A stretch of DNA of 64,000 nt from Pseudomonas sivasensis (GTDB lineage: Bacteria; Pseudomonadota; Gammaproteobacteria; Pseudomonadales; Pseudomonadaceae). The notes below the pieces were generated by a model that saw only the letters and a list, made by a program, of their open reading frames with translations, did no database searches and was not told the DNA's origin. Position numbers and translations under genes: made by a program. Shown in pieces: positions 32,867-45,186 of this stretch. The DNA lies in the NCBI RefSeq assembly GCF_013778505.1, contig NZ_JAAOWU010000005.1, positions 280,924 to 344,923 of the forward strand, in the 5' to 3' direction. Numbering within the stretch: position 1 is the stretch's first letter; each line of letters opens with the position of its first letter.

Positions 32867-34651
32867 ATGACTACAGGCAGCGCTCTGTACATCCCGCCTT
32901 ATAAGGCAGACGACCAGGATGTGGTCGTCGAACTCAATAACCGTTTTGGCCCTGACGCCTTCACCGCCCAGGCCACACGTACCGGTATGCCGGTGCTGTG
33001 GGTGGCGCGCGCCAAGCTCGTCGAAGTCCTGACCTTCCTGCGTAACTTGCCCAAGCCGTACGTCATGCTTTATGACCTGCATGGCGTGGACGAGCGTCTG
33101 CGCACCAAGCGCCAGGGCCTGCCAAGCGGTGCCGATTTCACGGTGTTCTACCATCTGATGTCGCTGGAACGTAACAGCGACGTAATGATCAAGGTTGCCC
33201 TCTCCGAGAGCGACCTGAGCGTCCCGACCGTAACCGGTATCTGGCCGAACGCCAGCTGGTACGAGCGTGAAGTGTGGGACATGTTCGGCATCGATTTCCC
33301 CGGCCACCCGCACCTGACGCGCATCATGATGCCGCCAACGTGGGAAGGTCACCCGCTGCGCAAGGACTTCCCTGCCCGCGCCACCGAATTCGACCCGTTC
33401 AGCCTCAACCTCGCCAAGCAACAGCTTGAAGAAGAGGCTGCGCGCTTCCGTCCGGAAGACTGGGGCATGAAACGCTCCGGCACCAACGAGGACTACATGT
33501 TCCTCAACCTGGGCCCGAACCACCCTTCGGCTCACGGTGCCTTCCGTATCATCCTGCAACTGGATGGCGAAGAAATCGTCGACTGCGTGCCGGACATCGG
33601 CTACCACCACCGTGGCGCTGAGAAGATGGCCGAGCGTCAGTCGTGGCACAGCTTCATCCCGTACACCGACCGTATCGACTACCTCGGCGGCGTGATGAAC
33701 AACTTGCCGTACGTGCTCTCGGTCGAGAAGCTGGCCGGCATCAAGGTCCCGGACCGCGTCGACACCATCCGCATCATGATGGCCGAGTTCTTCCGGATCA
33801 CCAGCCACCTGCTGTTCCTGGGTACCTATATCCAGGACGTCGGCGCCATGACCCCGGTGTTCTTCACATTCACCGACCGTCAGCGCGCCTACAAGGTCAT
33901 CGAAGCCATCACCGGTTTCCGTCTGCACCCGGCCTGGTACCGCATCGGCGGCGTGGCCCACGACCTGCCGAATGGTTGGGAGCGCCTGGTCAAGGAGTTC
34001 ATCGACTGGATGCCCAAGCGTCTGGACGAGTACCAAAAAGCCGCGCTCGATAACAGCATCCTCAAGGGCCGTACCATCGGCGTCGCCGCCTACAACACCA
34101 AAGAGGCCCTGGAATGGGGCGTCACCGGTGCAGGCCTGCGCTCGACTGGCTGCGACTTCGACCTGCGTAAAGCGCGCCCATACTCCGGCTACGAGAACTT
34201 CGAGTTCGAAGTGCCGGTGGCCGCCAATGGCGATGCCTACGACCGTTGCATCGTGCGCGTCGAAGAAATGCGCCAGAGCCTGAAGATCATCGAACAGTGC
34301 ATGCGCAACATGCCGGCCGGCCCGTACAAGGCGGATCACCCGCTGACCACGCCGCCGCCCAAAGAACGCACGCTGCAGCACATCGAAACCCTGATCACGC
34401 ACTTCCTGCAGGTTTCGTGGGGCCCGGTCATGCCGGCCAACGAATCCTTCCAGATGATCGAAGCGACCAAGGGTATCAACAGTTATTACCTGACGAGCGA
34501 TGGCGGCACCATGAGCTACCGCACCCGGATTCGTACTCCAAGCTTCCCGCACTTGCAGCAGATCCCTTCGGTGATCAAAGGCGAGATGGTCGCGGACTTG
34601 ATTGCGTACCTGGGTAGTATCGATTTCGTTATGGCCGACGTGGACCGCTAA
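32867..34651 (+). CDS. nuoC: NADH-quinone oxidoreductase fused subunit C/D
   Basis: A 594-residue natural fusion of NuoC (about 1-180, with [20 protein letters not shown]) and NuoD (about 205-594, with [13 protein letters not shown] and [14 protein letters not shown]). NuoD forms the quinone-binding site against NuoB. Fusion is the normal state in gammaproteobacteria. It lies 71 bases after nuoB, the first noticeable gap in the operon, and three bases before nuoE. Confidence 0.97.
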   Translation: MTTGSALYIPPYKADDQDVVVELNNRFGPDAFTAQATRTGMPVLWVARAKLVEVLTFLRNLPKPYVMLYDLHGVDERLRTKRQGLPSGADFTVFYHLMSLERNSDVMIKVALSESDLSVPTVTGIWPNASWYEREVWDMFGIDFPGHPHLTRIMMPPTWEGHPLRKDFPARATEFDPFSLNLAKQQLEEEAARFRPEDWGMKRSGTNEDYMFLNLGPNHPSAHGAFRIILQLDGEEIVDCVPDIGYHHRGAEKMAERQSWHSFIPYTDRIDYLGGVMNNLPYVLSVEKLAGIKVPDRVDTIRIMMAEFFRITSHLLFLGTYIQDVGAMTPVFFTFTDRQRAYKVIEAITGFRLHPAWYRIGGVAHDLPNGWERLVKEFIDWMPKRLDEYQKAALDNSILKGRTIGVAAYNTKEALEWGVTGAGLRSTGCDFDLRKARPYSGYENFEFEVPVAANGDAYDRCIVRVEEMRQSLKIIEQCMRNMPAGPYKADHPLTTPPPKERTLQHIETLITHFLQVSWGPVMPANESFQMIEATKGINSYYLTSDGGTMSYRTRIRTPSFPHLQQIPSVIKGEMVADLIAYLGSIDFVMADVDR

Positions 34652-34653
34652 GC

Positions 34654-35151
34654 ATGAACAGCACGCTTATCCAGACAGACCGTTTCACCCTGAGTGAAAC
34701 CGAGCGCTCGGCCATCGAGCACGAGCTGCATCACTATGAAGACCCGCGCGCGGCGTCGATCGAAGCCCTGAAGATCGTTCAGAAGGAACGTGGCTGGGTG
34801 CCGGACGGCGCCCTCTACGCCATCGGCGAGATTCTGGGCATCCCCGCCAGCGACGTTGAAGGCGTGGCGACGTTCTACACCCAGATCTTCCGCCAACCGG
34901 TGGGCCGTCACATCATTCGCGTGTGCGACAGCATGGTCTGCTACATCGGTGGTCACGAATCCGTGGTCAGCGAGATCCAGAACAAACTGGGCATCGGCCT
35001 GGGCCAAACCACTCCGGACGGCCGCTTCACTCTGCTGCCGGTGTGCTGCCTGGGCAACTGCGACAAGGCGCCGGCGTTGATGATCGACGACGACACATTC
35101 GGTGACGTGCAGCCTGCTGGCGTGACCCAATTGCTTGAGGGCTACCCATGA
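34654..35151 (+). CDS. nuoE: NADH-quinone oxidoreductase subunit E
   Basis: A 165-residue thioredoxin-fold subunit binding the 2Fe-2S cluster N1a. The ligands lie in [11 protein letters not shown] and [14 protein letters not shown]. The helical N-terminal part ([17 protein letters not shown]) precedes the fold. It overlaps nuoF by four bases (ATGA), so the two NADH-module subunits are translationally coupled. Confidence 0.97.
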   Translation: MNSTLIQTDRFTLSETERSAIEHELHHYEDPRAASIEALKIVQKERGWVPDGALYAIGEILGIPASDVEGVATFYTQIFRQPVGRHIIRVCDSMVCYIGGHESVVSEIQNKLGIGLGQTTPDGRFTLLPVCCLGNCDKAPALMIDDDTFGDVQPAGVTQLLEGYP

Positions 35152-36503
35152 CCCTTACATCTTTCGGCCCCGCCAACCTGATCAAGCGTTCGCCTGAGAC
35201 CCATCCTCTCACCTGGCGCCTGCGTGACGATGCCGAGCCGGTATGGCTCGACGAGTACCAGGCCAAGAACGGCTACGCCGCTGCGCGCAAAGCCTTTGCC
35301 GACATGGCCCAGGACGACATCGTCCAGACCGTGAAAGACGCCGGCCTCAAAGGCCGCGGCGGTGCAGGCTTCCCCACGGGCGTGAAGTGGGGCCTGATGC
35401 CCAAGGACGAGTCCATCAACATCCGCTACCTGCTGTGCAACGCGGATGAAATGGAGCCGAACACCTGGAAAGACCGCATGCTGATGGAGCAACTGCCCCA
35501 TTTGCTGATCGAAGGCATGCTGATCAGTGCCCGCGCGCTGAAAACCTATCGCGGCTATATCTTCCTGCGTGGCGAATACACCACCGCCGCCAAGCACCTC
35601 AACCGTGCCGTGGAAGAAGCCAAGGCTGCTGGCCTGTTGGGCAAGAACATCCTGGGTTCCGGCTTTGATTTCGAACTGTTCGTGCACACCGGCGCCGGGC
35701 GTTACATCTGCGGTGAAGAAACCGCACTGATCAACTCCCTCGAAGGGCGCCGCGCCAACCCGCGCTCCAAGCCCCCCTTCCCCGCCGCCGTGGGCGTATG
35801 GGGCAAGCCGACCTGCGTCAACAACGTTGAGACCCTGTGCAACGTGCCGGCGATCATCGCCGACGGCGTGGACTGGTACAAATCGTTGGCCCGTGAAGGC
35901 AGCGAAGACATGGGCACCAAGCTCATGGGCTTCTCCGGCAAGGTCAAGAATCCTGGCTTGTGGGAGCTGCCATTCGGCGTTACCGCACGCGAGCTTTTCG
36001 AGGACTACGCCGGCGGCATGCGCGACGGCTACACCTTGAAGGCCTGGCAGCCAGGCGGCGCTGGTACCGGTTTCCTGTTGCCCGAGCACCTCGACGCACA
36101 AATGTATGCCGGCGGCATCGGCAAGGTGGGCACCCGGATGGGTACTGGCCTGGCGATGGCGGTGGACAACACCGTGAACATGGTCTCGCTGCTGCGCAAC
36201 ATGGAGCAGTTCTTTGCCCGTGAATCCTGTGGCTTCTGCACCCCATGCCGCGACGGTCTGCCGTGGAGCGTCAAGCTGCTGATGGCCCTGGAAAATGGCG
36301 AAGGCCGTGAGGGTGACATCGAGACCCTGTTGGGTCTGGTCGGTTTCCTCGGCCCAGGCAAGACCTTCTGTGCTCACGCACCGGGCGCCGTGGAGCCATT
36401 GGGCAGCGCAATCAAATACTTCCGCTCGGAGTTCGAAGCCGGTATTGCGCCTACCAGCGCCGCCGTCCCGCCTCTGGCAAGGCCGATCGTAGTCGGCGCG
36501 TAA
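35148..36503 (+). CDS. nuoF: NADH-quinone oxidoreductase subunit F
   Basis: A 451-residue subunit holding FMN, the NADH site and cluster N3. The glycine-rich flavin/NADH loop is [29 protein letters not shown] follows; the 4Fe-4S ligands are in [12 protein letters not shown]. It is the entry point for electrons from NADH. A 135-base gap with a hairpin separates it from nuoG, the largest spacer in the operon. Confidence 0.97.
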   Translation: MTLTSFGPANLIKRSPETHPLTWRLRDDAEPVWLDEYQAKNGYAAARKAFADMAQDDIVQTVKDAGLKGRGGAGFPTGVKWGLMPKDESINIRYLLCNADEMEPNTWKDRMLMEQLPHLLIEGMLISARALKTYRGYIFLRGEYTTAAKHLNRAVEEAKAAGLLGKNILGSGFDFELFVHTGAGRYICGEETALINSLEGRRANPRSKPPFPAAVGVWGKPTCVNNVETLCNVPAIIADGVDWYKSLAREGSEDMGTKLMGFSGKVKNPGLWELPFGVTARELFEDYAGGMRDGYTLKAWQPGGAGTGFLLPEHLDAQMYAGGIGKVGTRMGTGLAMAVDNTVNMVSLLRNMEQFFARESCGFCTPCRDGLPWSVKLLMALENGEGREGDIETLLGLVGFLGPGKTFCAHAPGAVEPLGSAIKYFRSEFEAGIAPTSAAVPPLARPIVVGA

Positions 36504-36638
36504 CGCTTTAAAAGGCGAAGGGTCCGTGCCCTTCGTCTTCTCATGGGCTGACGCCGTAAAGGCTGTGTTGATGCCCATGAATAACAAGATTCCATTAGCC
36601 ACGCCCGCTGACAACGGGCCAACGAAGAACTTTGAACC
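36504..36638 (+). promoter_or_regulatory. nuoF-nuoG spacer with hairpin
   Basis: CGAAGGG-TCCGTG-CCCTTCG (36516-36535) lies 12 bases after the nuoF stop codon. A second long-range pairing ATGGGC (36543) with GCCCAT (36573) is possible. The hairpin has no T run, so an RNA-processing or stability element is more likely than a terminator. The role is inference. Confidence 0.4.
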
Positions 36639-39353
36639 ATGGCCACTATCCACGTAGACGGCAAAGCGCTCGAAGTCGATGGGGCGGACAACCTGTTACA
36701 GGCATGTCTGTCACTAGGCCTCGACATCCCGTATTTCTGCTGGCACCCCGCACTCGGTAGCGTCGGTGCCTGTCGCCAGTGTGCGGTCAAGCAATACACC
36801 GACGAGAACGACACCCGTGGTCGTATCGTCATGTCCTGCATGACCCCAGCCACCGACAACACCTGGATCTCCATCGAAGATGAAGAATCCAAGGCGTTCC
36901 GCGCCAGCGTTGTCGAATGGCTGATGACCAACCACCCCCACGACTGCCCAGTCTGTGAGGAAGGCGGTCACTGCCACTTGCAAGACATGACGGTGATGAC
37001 CGGCCACAACGAGCGCCGTTATCGCTTCACCAAGCGTACCCACCAGAACCAGGACCTCGGCCCGTTCATTTCCCACGAGATGAACCGCTGCATCGCCTGC
37101 TACCGGTGCGTACGTTTCTATAAAGACTACGCTGGCGGCACCGACCTTGGTGTCTTCGGCGCCCACGACAACGTGTACTTCGGTCGCGTTGAAGACGGCG
37201 TGCTCGAAAGCGAGTTCTCCGGCAACCTCACTGAGGTCTGCCCGACCGGTGTGTTCACCGACAAGACCCACTCCGAGCGCTACAACCGTAAGTGGGACAT
37301 GCAATTCGCCCCGAGCATCTGCCACGGCTGCTCCAGCGGTTGCAACATTTCCCCGGGCGAACGCTACGGCGAACTGCGTCGTATCGAAAACCGCTTCAAC
37401 GGTTCGGTCAACCAGTACTTCCTGTGCGACCGTGGCCGTTTCGGCTATGGCTACGTCAACCGCAAGGATCGCCCGCGCCAACCACTGCTGGCCGACGGCA
37501 CTAAGCTGAGCCTGGACGACGCGCTGGATAAAGCCGCCGACCTGCTGCGCGGCCGTAATATCGTCGGTATCGGTTCGCCTCGCGCCAGCCTCGAAAGCAA
37601 CTACGCGTTGCGCGAACTGGTCGGTGCCGAGCACTTCTACTCCGGCATCGAAGCTGGTGAGCTGGAACGCATCCGTCTGGTCCTGCAAGTGCTGAACGAC
37701 AGCCCGCTGCCAGTGCCGAACATGCGCGACATCGAAGACCACGATGCCATCTTCGTGCTCGGTGAAGACCTGACCCAGACCGCCGCGCGTATCGCGCTGT
37801 CCCTGCGTCAGTCGGTCAAAGGCAAGGCTGAAGAGATGGCCGACGCCATGCGCGTACAGCCGTGGCTGGACGCTGCGGTGAAAAACATTGGCCAGCACGC
37901 GCTGAACCCGCTGTTTATCGCCAGCATCGCTGAAACCAAGCTCGACGACATCGCCGAAGAATGCGTCCACGCTGCACCGGACGACCTCGCCCGCATCGGT
38001 TTCGCCGTGGCCCACGCCCTGGACGCCAGCGCGCCTGCCGTCGAAGGCCTGGACACTGAAGCCGTCGAACTGGCCCAACGCATTGCCGACGCCCTGCTGG
38101 CAGCCAAGCGTCCATTGATCATTGCCGGTACCTCGCTGGGTTCCAAAGCATTGATCGAAGCCGCCGCCAACATCGCCAAGGCCTTGAAGCTGCGCGACAA
38201 GAACGGCTCCATCAGCCTGGTCGTGCCGGAAGCCAACAGCCTAGGCTTGGCCATGCTGGGTGGTGAGTCCCTGGACGCTGGCCTGCAAGCCGTGATCGAC
38301 GGCAACGCCGACGCCATGGTGGTGCTGGAAAACGACCTGTACACACGCACCGACGCCGCCAAGGTTGACGCTGCACTGAACGCCGCCAAAGTTCTGATCG
38401 TGGCCGACCACCAGAAGACCGCCACCAGCGACCGCGCTCAGTTGGTATTGCCAGCGGCGAGCTTTGCCGAAGGCGACGGCACCCTGGTCAGCCAGGAAGG
38501 CCGCGCCCAGCGCTTCTTCCAGGTATTCGATCCGAAGTACATGGACGCCAGCATCCTGGTTCACGAAGGCTGGCGCTGGCTGCATGCCCTGCGCGCGACC
38601 CTGTTGAACCAACCGATCGATTGGACCCAACTGGACCACGTGACCGCAGCCGTCGCCGGCAGCACACCGCAGCTTGCGCGTATCGTCGATGCCGCACCGT
38701 CCGCCGCGTTCCGCATCAAGGGCATGAAACTGGCCCGTGAACCGCTGCGTTACTCCGGTCGTACCGCCATGCGCGCCGACATCAGCGTGCACGAACCGCG
38801 TACCCCACAAGACAACGACACCGCGTTCGCCTTCTCCATGGAAGGTTACTCGGGGTCAGTCGAGCCGCGTCAGCAGGTGCCGTTTGCCTGGTCGCCGGGC
38901 TGGAACTCGCCACAAGCCTGGAACAAGTTCCAGGACGAAGTCGGTGGTCACATCCGCGCTGGCGACCCAGGCACCCGCCTGATCGAAAGCACCGGTGACT
39001 CGCTGAACTGGTTCGCAGCAGTACCGCGCCCGTTCAACCCGGCCCAGGGCACTTGGCAGGTTGTGCCGTTCTTCCACCTGTTCGGCAGCGAAGAGAACTC
39101 TTCCAAGGCCGCGCCGGTGCAAAGCCGCATCCCAGAAGCGTACGTGTCCGTGGCCAAGTCCGAAGCCGACCGTCTCGGCGTCAACGACGGTGCCGTGCTC
39201 AGCCTGAACGTGGCCGGCCAGACTCTGCGTCTGCCGCTGCGTATCAACGAAGCGTTGGGCGCTGGCCTGGTTGCACTGCCTAAAGGCCTCGCCGGCATTC
39301 CGCCTGCGATCTTTGGCAAAACCGTTGACGGTCTGCAGGAGGCAGCGCAATGA
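36639..39353 (+). CDS. nuoG: NADH-quinone oxidoreductase subunit G
   Basis: A 904-residue subunit that carries most of the iron-sulfur chain. The N-terminal ferredoxin part has [25 protein letters not shown] and [17 protein letters not shown] follow; [14 protein letters not shown] binds the extra cluster N7 found in the E. coli type. The remainder is a molybdopterin-oxidoreductase-like domain without cofactor. The last codons overlap nuoH (ATGA). Confidence 0.97.
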   Translation: MATIHVDGKALEVDGADNLLQACLSLGLDIPYFCWHPALGSVGACRQCAVKQYTDENDTRGRIVMSCMTPATDNTWISIEDEESKAFRASVVEWLMTNHPHDCPVCEEGGHCHLQDMTVMTGHNERRYRFTKRTHQNQDLGPFISHEMNRCIACYRCVRFYKDYAGGTDLGVFGAHDNVYFGRVEDGVLESEFSGNLTEVCPTGVFTDKTHSERYNRKWDMQFAPSICHGCSSGCNISPGERYGELRRIENRFNGSVNQYFLCDRGRFGYGYVNRKDRPRQPLLADGTKLSLDDALDKAADLLRGRNIVGIGSPRASLESNYALRELVGAEHFYSGIEAGELERIRLVLQVLNDSPLPVPNMRDIEDHDAIFVLGEDLTQTAARIALSLRQSVKGKAEEMADAMRVQPWLDAAVKNIGQHALNPLFIASIAETKLDDIAEECVHAAPDDLARIGFAVAHALDASAPAVEGLDTEAVELAQRIADALLAAKRPLIIAGTSLGSKALIEAAANIAKALKLRDKNGSISLVVPEANSLGLAMLGGESLDAGLQAVIDGNADAMVVLENDLYTRTDAAKVDAALNAAKVLIVADHQKTATSDRAQLVLPAASFAEGDGTLVSQEGRAQRFFQVFDPKYMDASILVHEGWRWLHALRATLLNQPIDWTQLDHVTAAVAGSTPQLARIVDAAPSAAFRIKGMKLAREPLRYSGRTAMRADISVHEPRTPQDNDTAFAFSMEGYSGSVEPRQQVPFAWSPGWNSPQAWNKFQDEVGGHIRAGDPGTRLIESTGDSLNWFAAVPRPFNPAQGTWQVVPFFHLFGSEENSSKAAPVQSRIPEAYVSVAKSEADRLGVNDGAVLSLNVAGQTLRLPLRINEALGAGLVALPKGLAGIPPAIFGKTVDGLQEAAQ

Positions 39354-40357
39354 CCTGGTTCACCCCTGAAGTGATCGACGTGATCATCTCGGTCGTCAAG
39401 GCCATCGTGATCCTGTTGGCCGTGGTCGTTGCGGGCGCCCTGCTCAGCTTCGTCGAACGTCGCCTGCTGGGCTGGTGGCAGGACCGTTACGGTCCGAACC
39501 GCGTTGGCCCATTCGGCATGTTCCAGATCGCTGCCGACATGCTGAAAATGTTCTTCAAGGAAGACTGGACCCCACCGTTTGCCGACAAGGTGATCTTCAC
39601 CCTCGCGCCGGTCGTGGCCATGAGCGCCTTGCTGATTGCCTTCGCGATCATCCCGATCACCCCGACCTGGGGCGTGGCGGACCTGAACATCGGCTTGCTG
39701 TTCTTCTTCGCCATGGCCGGTCTGTCGGTATACGCGGTGTTGTTCGCCGGTTGGTCGAGTAACAACAAGTTCGCCCTGCTGGGCAGCTTGCGCGCCTCGG
39801 CGCAGACCGTGTCCTACGAAGTGTTCATGGGCCTGGCGCTGATGGGCATCGTGGTGCAGGTCGGCTCGTTCAACATGCGCGACATCGTCGAGTACCAGGC
39901 GCAGAACCTGTGGTTCATCATTCCGCAGTTCTTCGGCTTCTGTACGTTCTTCATCGCTGGCGTCGCCGTGACTCACCGTCACCCGTTCGACCAGCCTGAA
40001 GCAGAACAGGAACTGGCCGACGGTTACCACATTGAATATGCCGGCATGAAATGGGGCATGTTCTTCGTCGGTGAGTACATCGGCATCATCTTGATCTCTG
40101 CCCTGCTGGTGACGCTGTTCTTCGGCGGCTGGCACGGTCCGTTCGGTATCCTGCCGCAGTTGGCGTTCTTCTGGTTCTTCCTGAAGACCGCGTTCTTCAT
40201 CATGTTGTTTATCCTGCTGCGCGCTTCCATTCCGCGTCCACGATACGACCAGGTGATGGATTTCAGCTGGCGCTTCTGCCTGCCACTGACCCTGATCAAT
40301 TTGCTGGTGACTGCTGCCGTTGTGTTGTTGAACACGCCAGCGGCCGCGGTTCAGTGA
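39350..40357 (+). CDS. nuoH: NADH-quinone oxidoreductase subunit H
   Basis: A 335-residue membrane subunit with about eight helices that completes the quinone tunnel and links it to the antiporter arm. [20 protein letters not shown], the acidic loop [20 protein letters not shown] and [13 protein letters not shown] are conserved marks. It starts inside the nuoG stop overlap and ends 11 bases before nuoI. Confidence 0.97.
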   Translation: MTWFTPEVIDVIISVVKAIVILLAVVVAGALLSFVERRLLGWWQDRYGPNRVGPFGMFQIAADMLKMFFKEDWTPPFADKVIFTLAPVVAMSALLIAFAIIPITPTWGVADLNIGLLFFFAMAGLSVYAVLFAGWSSNNKFALLGSLRASAQTVSYEVFMGLALMGIVVQVGSFNMRDIVEYQAQNLWFIIPQFFGFCTFFIAGVAVTHRHPFDQPEAEQELADGYHIEYAGMKWGMFFVGEYIGIILISALLVTLFFGGWHGPFGILPQLAFFWFFLKTAFFIMLFILLRASIPRPRYDQVMDFSWRFCLPLTLINLLVTAAVVLLNTPAAAVQ

Positions 40358-40368
40358 GGATTTGACCC

Positions 40369-40917
40369 ATGTTCAAATATATTGGCGACATCGTTAAGGG
40401 TACCGGTACCCAATTGCGAAGCCTGGTGATGGTATTCGGTCACGGTTTCCGCAAACGCGACACCCTGCAATACCCGGAAGAAGCGGTGTACCTGCCGCCG
40501 CGCTATCGCGGCCGTATCGTGCTGACCCGCGACCCCGATGGCGAAGAGCGTTGCGTAGCCTGCAACCTGTGCGCCGTAGCGTGCCCGGTGGGTTGCATCT
40601 CCCTGCAGAAAGCTGAAACCGAAGACGGTCGCTGGTACCCGGACTTCTTCCGCATCAACTTCTCGCGCTGCATTTTCTGCGGCCTCTGCGAGGAAGCTTG
40701 CCCGACCACCGCAATCCAGCTGACACCGGATTTCGAGATGGCCGAGTTCAAACGTCAGGACCTGGTGTACGAGAAAGAAGATCTGCTGATCTCTGGTCCC
40801 GGTAAAAACCCTGATTACAACTTCTATCGTGTTGCAGGTATGGCCGTTGCCGGTAAGCCGAAAGGCGCCGCACAAAACGAAGCCGAGCCGATCAACGTGA
40901 AGAGCTTGCTGCCTTAA
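40369..40917 (+). CDS. nuoI: NADH-quinone oxidoreductase subunit I
   Basis: A 182-residue ferredoxin-like subunit with clusters N6a and N6b. Two CxxCxxCxxxC sets are complete: [15 protein letters not shown] and [17 protein letters not shown] lies upstream of the ATG. It bridges NuoG and NuoB in the electron chain. Confidence 0.97.
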   Translation: MFKYIGDIVKGTGTQLRSLVMVFGHGFRKRDTLQYPEEAVYLPPRYRGRIVLTRDPDGEERCVACNLCAVACPVGCISLQKAETEDGRWYPDFFRINFSRCIFCGLCEEACPTTAIQLTPDFEMAEFKRQDLVYEKEDLLISGPGKNPDYNFYRVAGMAVAGKPKGAAQNEAEPINVKSLLP

Positions 40918-40926
40918 GGAAGAAAG

Positions 40927-41430
40927 ATGGAATTCGCTTTCTATTTCGCATCGGGTATTGCAGTGGTGTCCACGCTTCGCGTGATCACCAACACTAACCC
41001 CGTGCACGCCCTGCTCTACCTGATCATTTCGCTGATCGCCGTGGCCATGACGTTCTTCAGCCTTGGCGCACCGTTCGCCGGTGTGCTCGAAGTGATCGCC
41101 TACGCCGGCGCCATCATGGTGCTGTTCGTGTTTGTGGTGATGATGCTCAACCTGGGGCCGGCTTCGGTCGCCCAGGAACGCGTCTGGCTCAAGCCCGGCA
41201 TCTGGCTCGGCCCGGTTGTCCTCGCAGCGCTGCTGTTGGGTGAACTGCTGTATGTGCTGTTCGCTCACCAGAGCGGCCAGGCCATCGGCCACACCACCGT
41301 AGACGCGAAAGCCGTGGGCATCAGCCTGTTCGGCCCGTACCTGCTGGTGGTCGAACTGGCTTCGATGCTGCTGCTCGCGGCAGCCATCACCGCCTTCCAC
41401 TTGGGCCGCAACGAAGCCAAGGAGCAATGA
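40927..41430 (+). CDS. nuoJ: NADH-quinone oxidoreductase subunit J
   Basis: A 167-residue membrane subunit with five predicted helices. The start [20 protein letters not shown] and the helix [20 protein letters not shown] with the pi-bulge region are typical. AAGGAAG precedes the ATG. Its stop codon lies just before nuoK. Confidence 0.96.
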   Translation: MEFAFYFASGIAVVSTLRVITNTNPVHALLYLIISLIAVAMTFFSLGAPFAGVLEVIAYAGAIMVLFVFVVMMLNLGPASVAQERVWLKPGIWLGPVVLAALLLGELLYVLFAHQSGQAIGHTTVDAKAVGISLFGPYLLVVELASMLLLAAAITAFHLGRNEAKEQ

Positions 41431-41432
41431 CG

Positions 41433-41741
41433 ATGCCTGCTATCCCTTTGGAGCATGGTCTGGCGGTTGCCGGCATCCTGTTCTGCCTTGGCCTGGTCGG
41501 CCTGATGGTTCGCCGTAACATTCTGTTCGTGTTGATGAGCCTGGAAATCATGATGAACGCTGCGGCACTGGCGTTCATCGTTGCAGGTGCACGTTGGGGC
41601 CAGCCTGATGGACAAGTCATGTTCATCCTGGTGATCAGCCTGGCAGCCGCCGAGGCCAGTATCGGCCTGGCGATCCTGCTGCAACTGTATCGTCGCTTCC
41701 ACACGCTTGATATCGACGCTGCCAGTGAGATGCGCGGATGA
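41433..41741 (+). CDS. nuoK: NADH-quinone oxidoreductase subunit K
   Basis: A 102-residue three-helix subunit related to Mrp antiporter subunit C. The conserved buried glutamates lie in [20 protein letters not shown] and in [15 protein letters not shown]. An ATG at 41427 overlaps the nuoJ stop, but AAGGAG is only two bases from it and about eight from 41433, which is the family start. It overlaps nuoL by four bases. Confidence 0.96.
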   Translation: MPAIPLEHGLAVAGILFCLGLVGLMVRRNILFVLMSLEIMMNAAALAFIVAGARWGQPDGQVMFILVISLAAAEASIGLAILLQLYRRFHTLDIDAASEMRG

Positions 41742-43591
41742 ACATGATCTTTCTGACTTTCGTATTTCCCCTGATTGGTTTCCTACTGCTGTCGTTCTCC
41801 CGTGGACGCTGGTCGGAAAACCTCTCGGCCCTGATCGGCGTGGGTTCCATTGGCCTGTCGGCCATCGTGGCCGCCTACGTCATCTGGCAATTCAACGTAG
41901 CGCCGCCGGAAGGTGGTCACTACACCCTGGTGCTGTGGCAGTGGATGTCGGTGGAAGGCTTCAAGCCTAACTTCGCCCTCTACGTCGACGGCCTGTCGAT
42001 CACCATGCTCGGCGTGGTCGTCGGCGTGGGCTTCCTGATCCACCTGTTCGCGTCCTGGTACATGCGCGGTGAAGCGGGCTACTCGCGCTTCTTCTCGTAC
42101 ACCAACCTGTTTATCGCCAGCATGCTGTTCCTGGTGCTCGGCGATAACCTGTTGTTCCTGTACTTCGGCTGGGAAGGCGTGGGCCTGTGCTCGTATCTGT
42201 TGATCGGTTTCTACTACAGCAACCGCAACAACGGTAACGCGGCACTCAAGGCATTTATCGTTACCCGCATCGGCGACGTGTTCATGGCCATCGGCCTGTT
42301 CATCCTGTTCCAACAGGTGGGCACGCTGAACATCCAGGAACTGCTGGTGCTGGCACCACAGAAATTCCAGGTCGGCGACTTCTGGATCACCCTGGCGACC
42401 CTGATGCTGCTGGGCGGCGCCGTGGGTAAATCCGCGCAACTGCCGCTGCAAACCTGGCTGGCGGATGCGATGGCCGGTCCTACCCCAGTGTCGGCACTGA
42501 TCCACGCCGCTACGATGGTAACTGCGGGTGTCTACCTGATCGCCCGTACCCACGGCCTGTTCACCCTGGCGCCGGACATCCTGCACCTGGTGGGCATCGT
42601 CGGCGGCGTGACCCTGGTGCTGGCCGGCTTTGCCGCGCTGGTGCAGACCGACATCAAGCGTATCCTCGCCTACTCGACCATGAGCCAGATCGGCTACATG
42701 TTCCTGGCCCTGGGCGTTGGCGCCTGGGACGCGGCGATCTTCCACCTGATGACTCACGCTTTCTTCAAGGCCCTGCTGTTCCTTGCCTCTGGCGCGGTGA
42801 TCGTTGCCTGCCACCACGAGCAGAACATCTTCAAGATGGGCGGCCTGTGGAAGAAACTGCCGCTGGCCTACGCCAGCTTCATCGTCGGTGGTGCAGCCCT
42901 GGCCGCACTGCCACTGGTGACCGCAGGTTTCTACTCGAAAGACGAAATCCTCTGGGAAGCCTTTGCCAGCGGTAACCAGAACCTGCTCTACGCAGGCCTG
43001 GTGGGTGCGTTCATGACCTCGCTGTACACCTTCCGCCTGATCTTCATCACGTTCCACGGTGAAGCCAAGACCGAAGCGCACGCAGGTCACGGCATCTCCC
43101 ACTGGTTGCCACTGTCGGTGCTGATCGTACTGTCGACCTTCGTCGGCGCCCTGATCACCCCGCCCCTGGCCGGTGTACTGCCGGAAAGCGCCGGCCATGC
43201 CGGTGGCGCCGCCAAGCACAGCCTGGAAATCGCCTCGGGCGCCATTGCCATCGCGGGTATCCTGCTGGCCGCGCTGTTGTTCCTCGGCAAGCGTCGCTTC
43301 GTGACGGCCGTGGCCAACAGTGGCATTGGCCGCTTCCTGTCGGCCTGGTGGTTCGCCGCCTGGGGCTTCGACTGGATCTACGACAAACTGTTCGTCAAGC
43401 CTTACCTGGCTATCAGCCATGTACTGCGCAAAGACCCGCTCGACCAGACCATCGGTTTGATCCCGCGCGCCGCCAAGGCCGGTCACACCGCCCTGAGCCG
43501 CAGCGAGACCGGCCAACTGCGTTGGTATGCAGCGTCCATGGCGGTCGGTGCCGTGCTGGTGATCGGCGCCATCGTTGTCGTGGCGGTCTGA
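41738..43591 (+). CDS. nuoL: NADH-quinone oxidoreductase subunit L
   Basis: A 617-residue antiporter-like proton channel at the far end of the membrane arm, ending in the long lateral helix. [38 protein letters not shown] and [20 protein letters not shown] carry the conserved glutamate, lysine and histidine residues of the proton path. Full length for the family. Confidence 0.97.
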   Translation: MNMIFLTFVFPLIGFLLLSFSRGRWSENLSALIGVGSIGLSAIVAAYVIWQFNVAPPEGGHYTLVLWQWMSVEGFKPNFALYVDGLSITMLGVVVGVGFLIHLFASWYMRGEAGYSRFFSYTNLFIASMLFLVLGDNLLFLYFGWEGVGLCSYLLIGFYYSNRNNGNAALKAFIVTRIGDVFMAIGLFILFQQVGTLNIQELLVLAPQKFQVGDFWITLATLMLLGGAVGKSAQLPLQTWLADAMAGPTPVSALIHAATMVTAGVYLIARTHGLFTLAPDILHLVGIVGGVTLVLAGFAALVQTDIKRILAYSTMSQIGYMFLALGVGAWDAAIFHLMTHAFFKALLFLASGAVIVACHHEQNIFKMGGLWKKLPLAYASFIVGGAALAALPLVTAGFYSKDEILWEAFASGNQNLLYAGLVGAFMTSLYTFRLIFITFHGEAKTEAHAGHGISHWLPLSVLIVLSTFVGALITPPLAGVLPESAGHAGGAAKHSLEIASGAIAIAGILLAALLFLGKRRFVTAVANSGIGRFLSAWWFAAWGFDWIYDKLFVKPYLAISHVLRKDPLDQTIGLIPRAAKAGHTALSRSETGQLRWYAASMAVGAVLVIGAIVVVAV

Positions 43592-43646
43592 CCATGTCTA
43601 TGTACATTGCGAACTTTGCAAACTTGCGAAAGGAAACGAGCCTGTC

Positions 43647-45179
43647 ATGATTCTGCCCTGGCTAATCCTGATCCCCTTCATCGGCGGCCTGCTCTGCTGG
43701 ATGGGTGAACGCTTCGGCGCCACCCTCCCCCGCTGGATTGCGTTGCTGACCATGTCCCTGGAACTCGCACTCGGCCTCTGGCTGTGGGCCCACGGTGACT
43801 ATTCATTCGCTCCGGCACCGGGTGTCGATCCGACTTTCGCGCTTGAATTCAAGCACGTGTGGATCCAGCGCTTCGGCATCAACGTGCACCTGGCCCTCGA
43901 TGGCCTGTCGCTGTTGATGATCCTGCTGACCGGCCTGCTGGGTATCCTCTCGGTACTCTGCTCCTGGAAAGAGATCCAGCGTCACGTGGGCTTCTTCCAC
44001 CTGAACCTGATGTGGATCCTGGGCGGCGTTGTCGGCGTGTTCCTCGCCCTCGACCTGTTCATGTTCTTCTTCTTCTGGGAAATGATGCTGGTGCCGATGT
44101 ACTTCCTCATCGCGCTCTGGGGTCACAGTTCTTCGGACGGCAAGAAAACCCGGATCTACGCGGCGACCAAGTTCTTCATCTTCACCCAGGCTTCCGGCCT
44201 GATCATGTTGGTGGCGATCCTGGGTCTGGTACTGGTCAACTTCAACAGCACAGGCGTGATTACGTTCAACTACGCCGACCTGTTGAAAACCAAGATGTCC
44301 CTGACCACCGAGTACATCCTGATGCTGGGCTTCTTCATCGCGTTCGCGGTGAAGCTGCCGGTGGTGCCGTTCCACTCCTGGCTGCCTGACGCTCACGCCC
44401 AGGCACCGACCGCCGGTTCCGTTGACCTCGCCGGCATCCTGCTGAAAACCGCTGCCTATGGCCTGCTGCGTTTCGCGCTGCCGCTGTTCCCGAACGCCTC
44501 GGCGGAGTTCGCGCCGATTGCCATGACCCTGGGTCTGATCGGGATCTTCTACGGTGCGTTCCTGGCGTTCGCGCAAACCGACATCAAGCGTCTGATTGCC
44601 TTCTCGTCCGTTTCCCACATGGGCTTCGTACTGATCGGCATCTACTCCGGCAGCCAGCTGGCGTTGCAAGGCGCAGTGATCCAGATGTTGGCGCACGGTG
44701 TTTCCGCCGCTGCACTCTTTATCCTGAGTGGCCAGTTGTACGAGCGCCTGCACACCCGTGACATGCGTGAGATGGGCGGCGTGTGGTCGCGCATCGCGTA
44801 CCTGCCGGCGATCAGCCTGTTCTTTGCCGCTGCCTCGTTGGGCTTGCCGGGTACCGGCAACTTCATCGGCGAGTTCCTGATCCTGATGGGTGCCTTCGTG
44901 CAAACGCCTTGGATCAGCGCCATTGCTACTTCCGGCCTGGTATTCGGTTCGGTCTACTCGCTGATCATGATCCACCGCGCCTACTTCGGCCCGGCCAAGT
45001 CCGACACCGTCCTGAAAGGGATGGATGCTCGCGAACTGATCATGGTGCTCGGCCTTGCGGTGCTGCTGATCTACATCGGCGTGTACCCGCAACCGTTCCT
45101 GGACACTTCTGCCGCAACGATGCATGGCGTGCAGCAGTGGTTCGGCACCGCCTTCTCTCAACTCGCTTCGGCCCGGTAA
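43647..45179 (+). CDS. nuoM: NADH-quinone oxidoreductase subunit M
   Basis: A 510-residue antiporter-like subunit. [38 protein letters not shown] and [20 protein letters not shown] are conserved. The frame opens 24 codons upstream inside the end of nuoL, but [18 protein letters not shown] is the true membrane start, with AAAGGAA upstream. It lies 55 bases behind nuoL. Confidence 0.96.
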   Translation: MILPWLILIPFIGGLLCWMGERFGATLPRWIALLTMSLELALGLWLWAHGDYSFAPAPGVDPTFALEFKHVWIQRFGINVHLALDGLSLLMILLTGLLGILSVLCSWKEIQRHVGFFHLNLMWILGGVVGVFLALDLFMFFFFWEMMLVPMYFLIALWGHSSSDGKKTRIYAATKFFIFTQASGLIMLVAILGLVLVNFNSTGVITFNYADLLKTKMSLTTEYILMLGFFIAFAVKLPVVPFHSWLPDAHAQAPTAGSVDLAGILLKTAAYGLLRFALPLFPNASAEFAPIAMTLGLIGIFYGAFLAFAQTDIKRLIAFSSVSHMGFVLIGIYSGSQLALQGAVIQMLAHGVSAAALFILSGQLYERLHTRDMREMGGVWSRIAYLPAISLFFAAASLGLPGTGNFIGEFLILMGAFVQTPWISAIATSGLVFGSVYSLIMIHRAYFGPAKSDTVLKGMDARELIMVLGLAVLLIYIGVYPQPFLDTSAATMHGVQQWFGTAFSQLASAR

Positions 45180-45186
45180 GAGCGCT

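Noticed and set aside
32708..34552. A 614-codon open frame on the minus strand
   Set aside because: Antisense shadow of nuoC/D; the plus-strand gene is certain.
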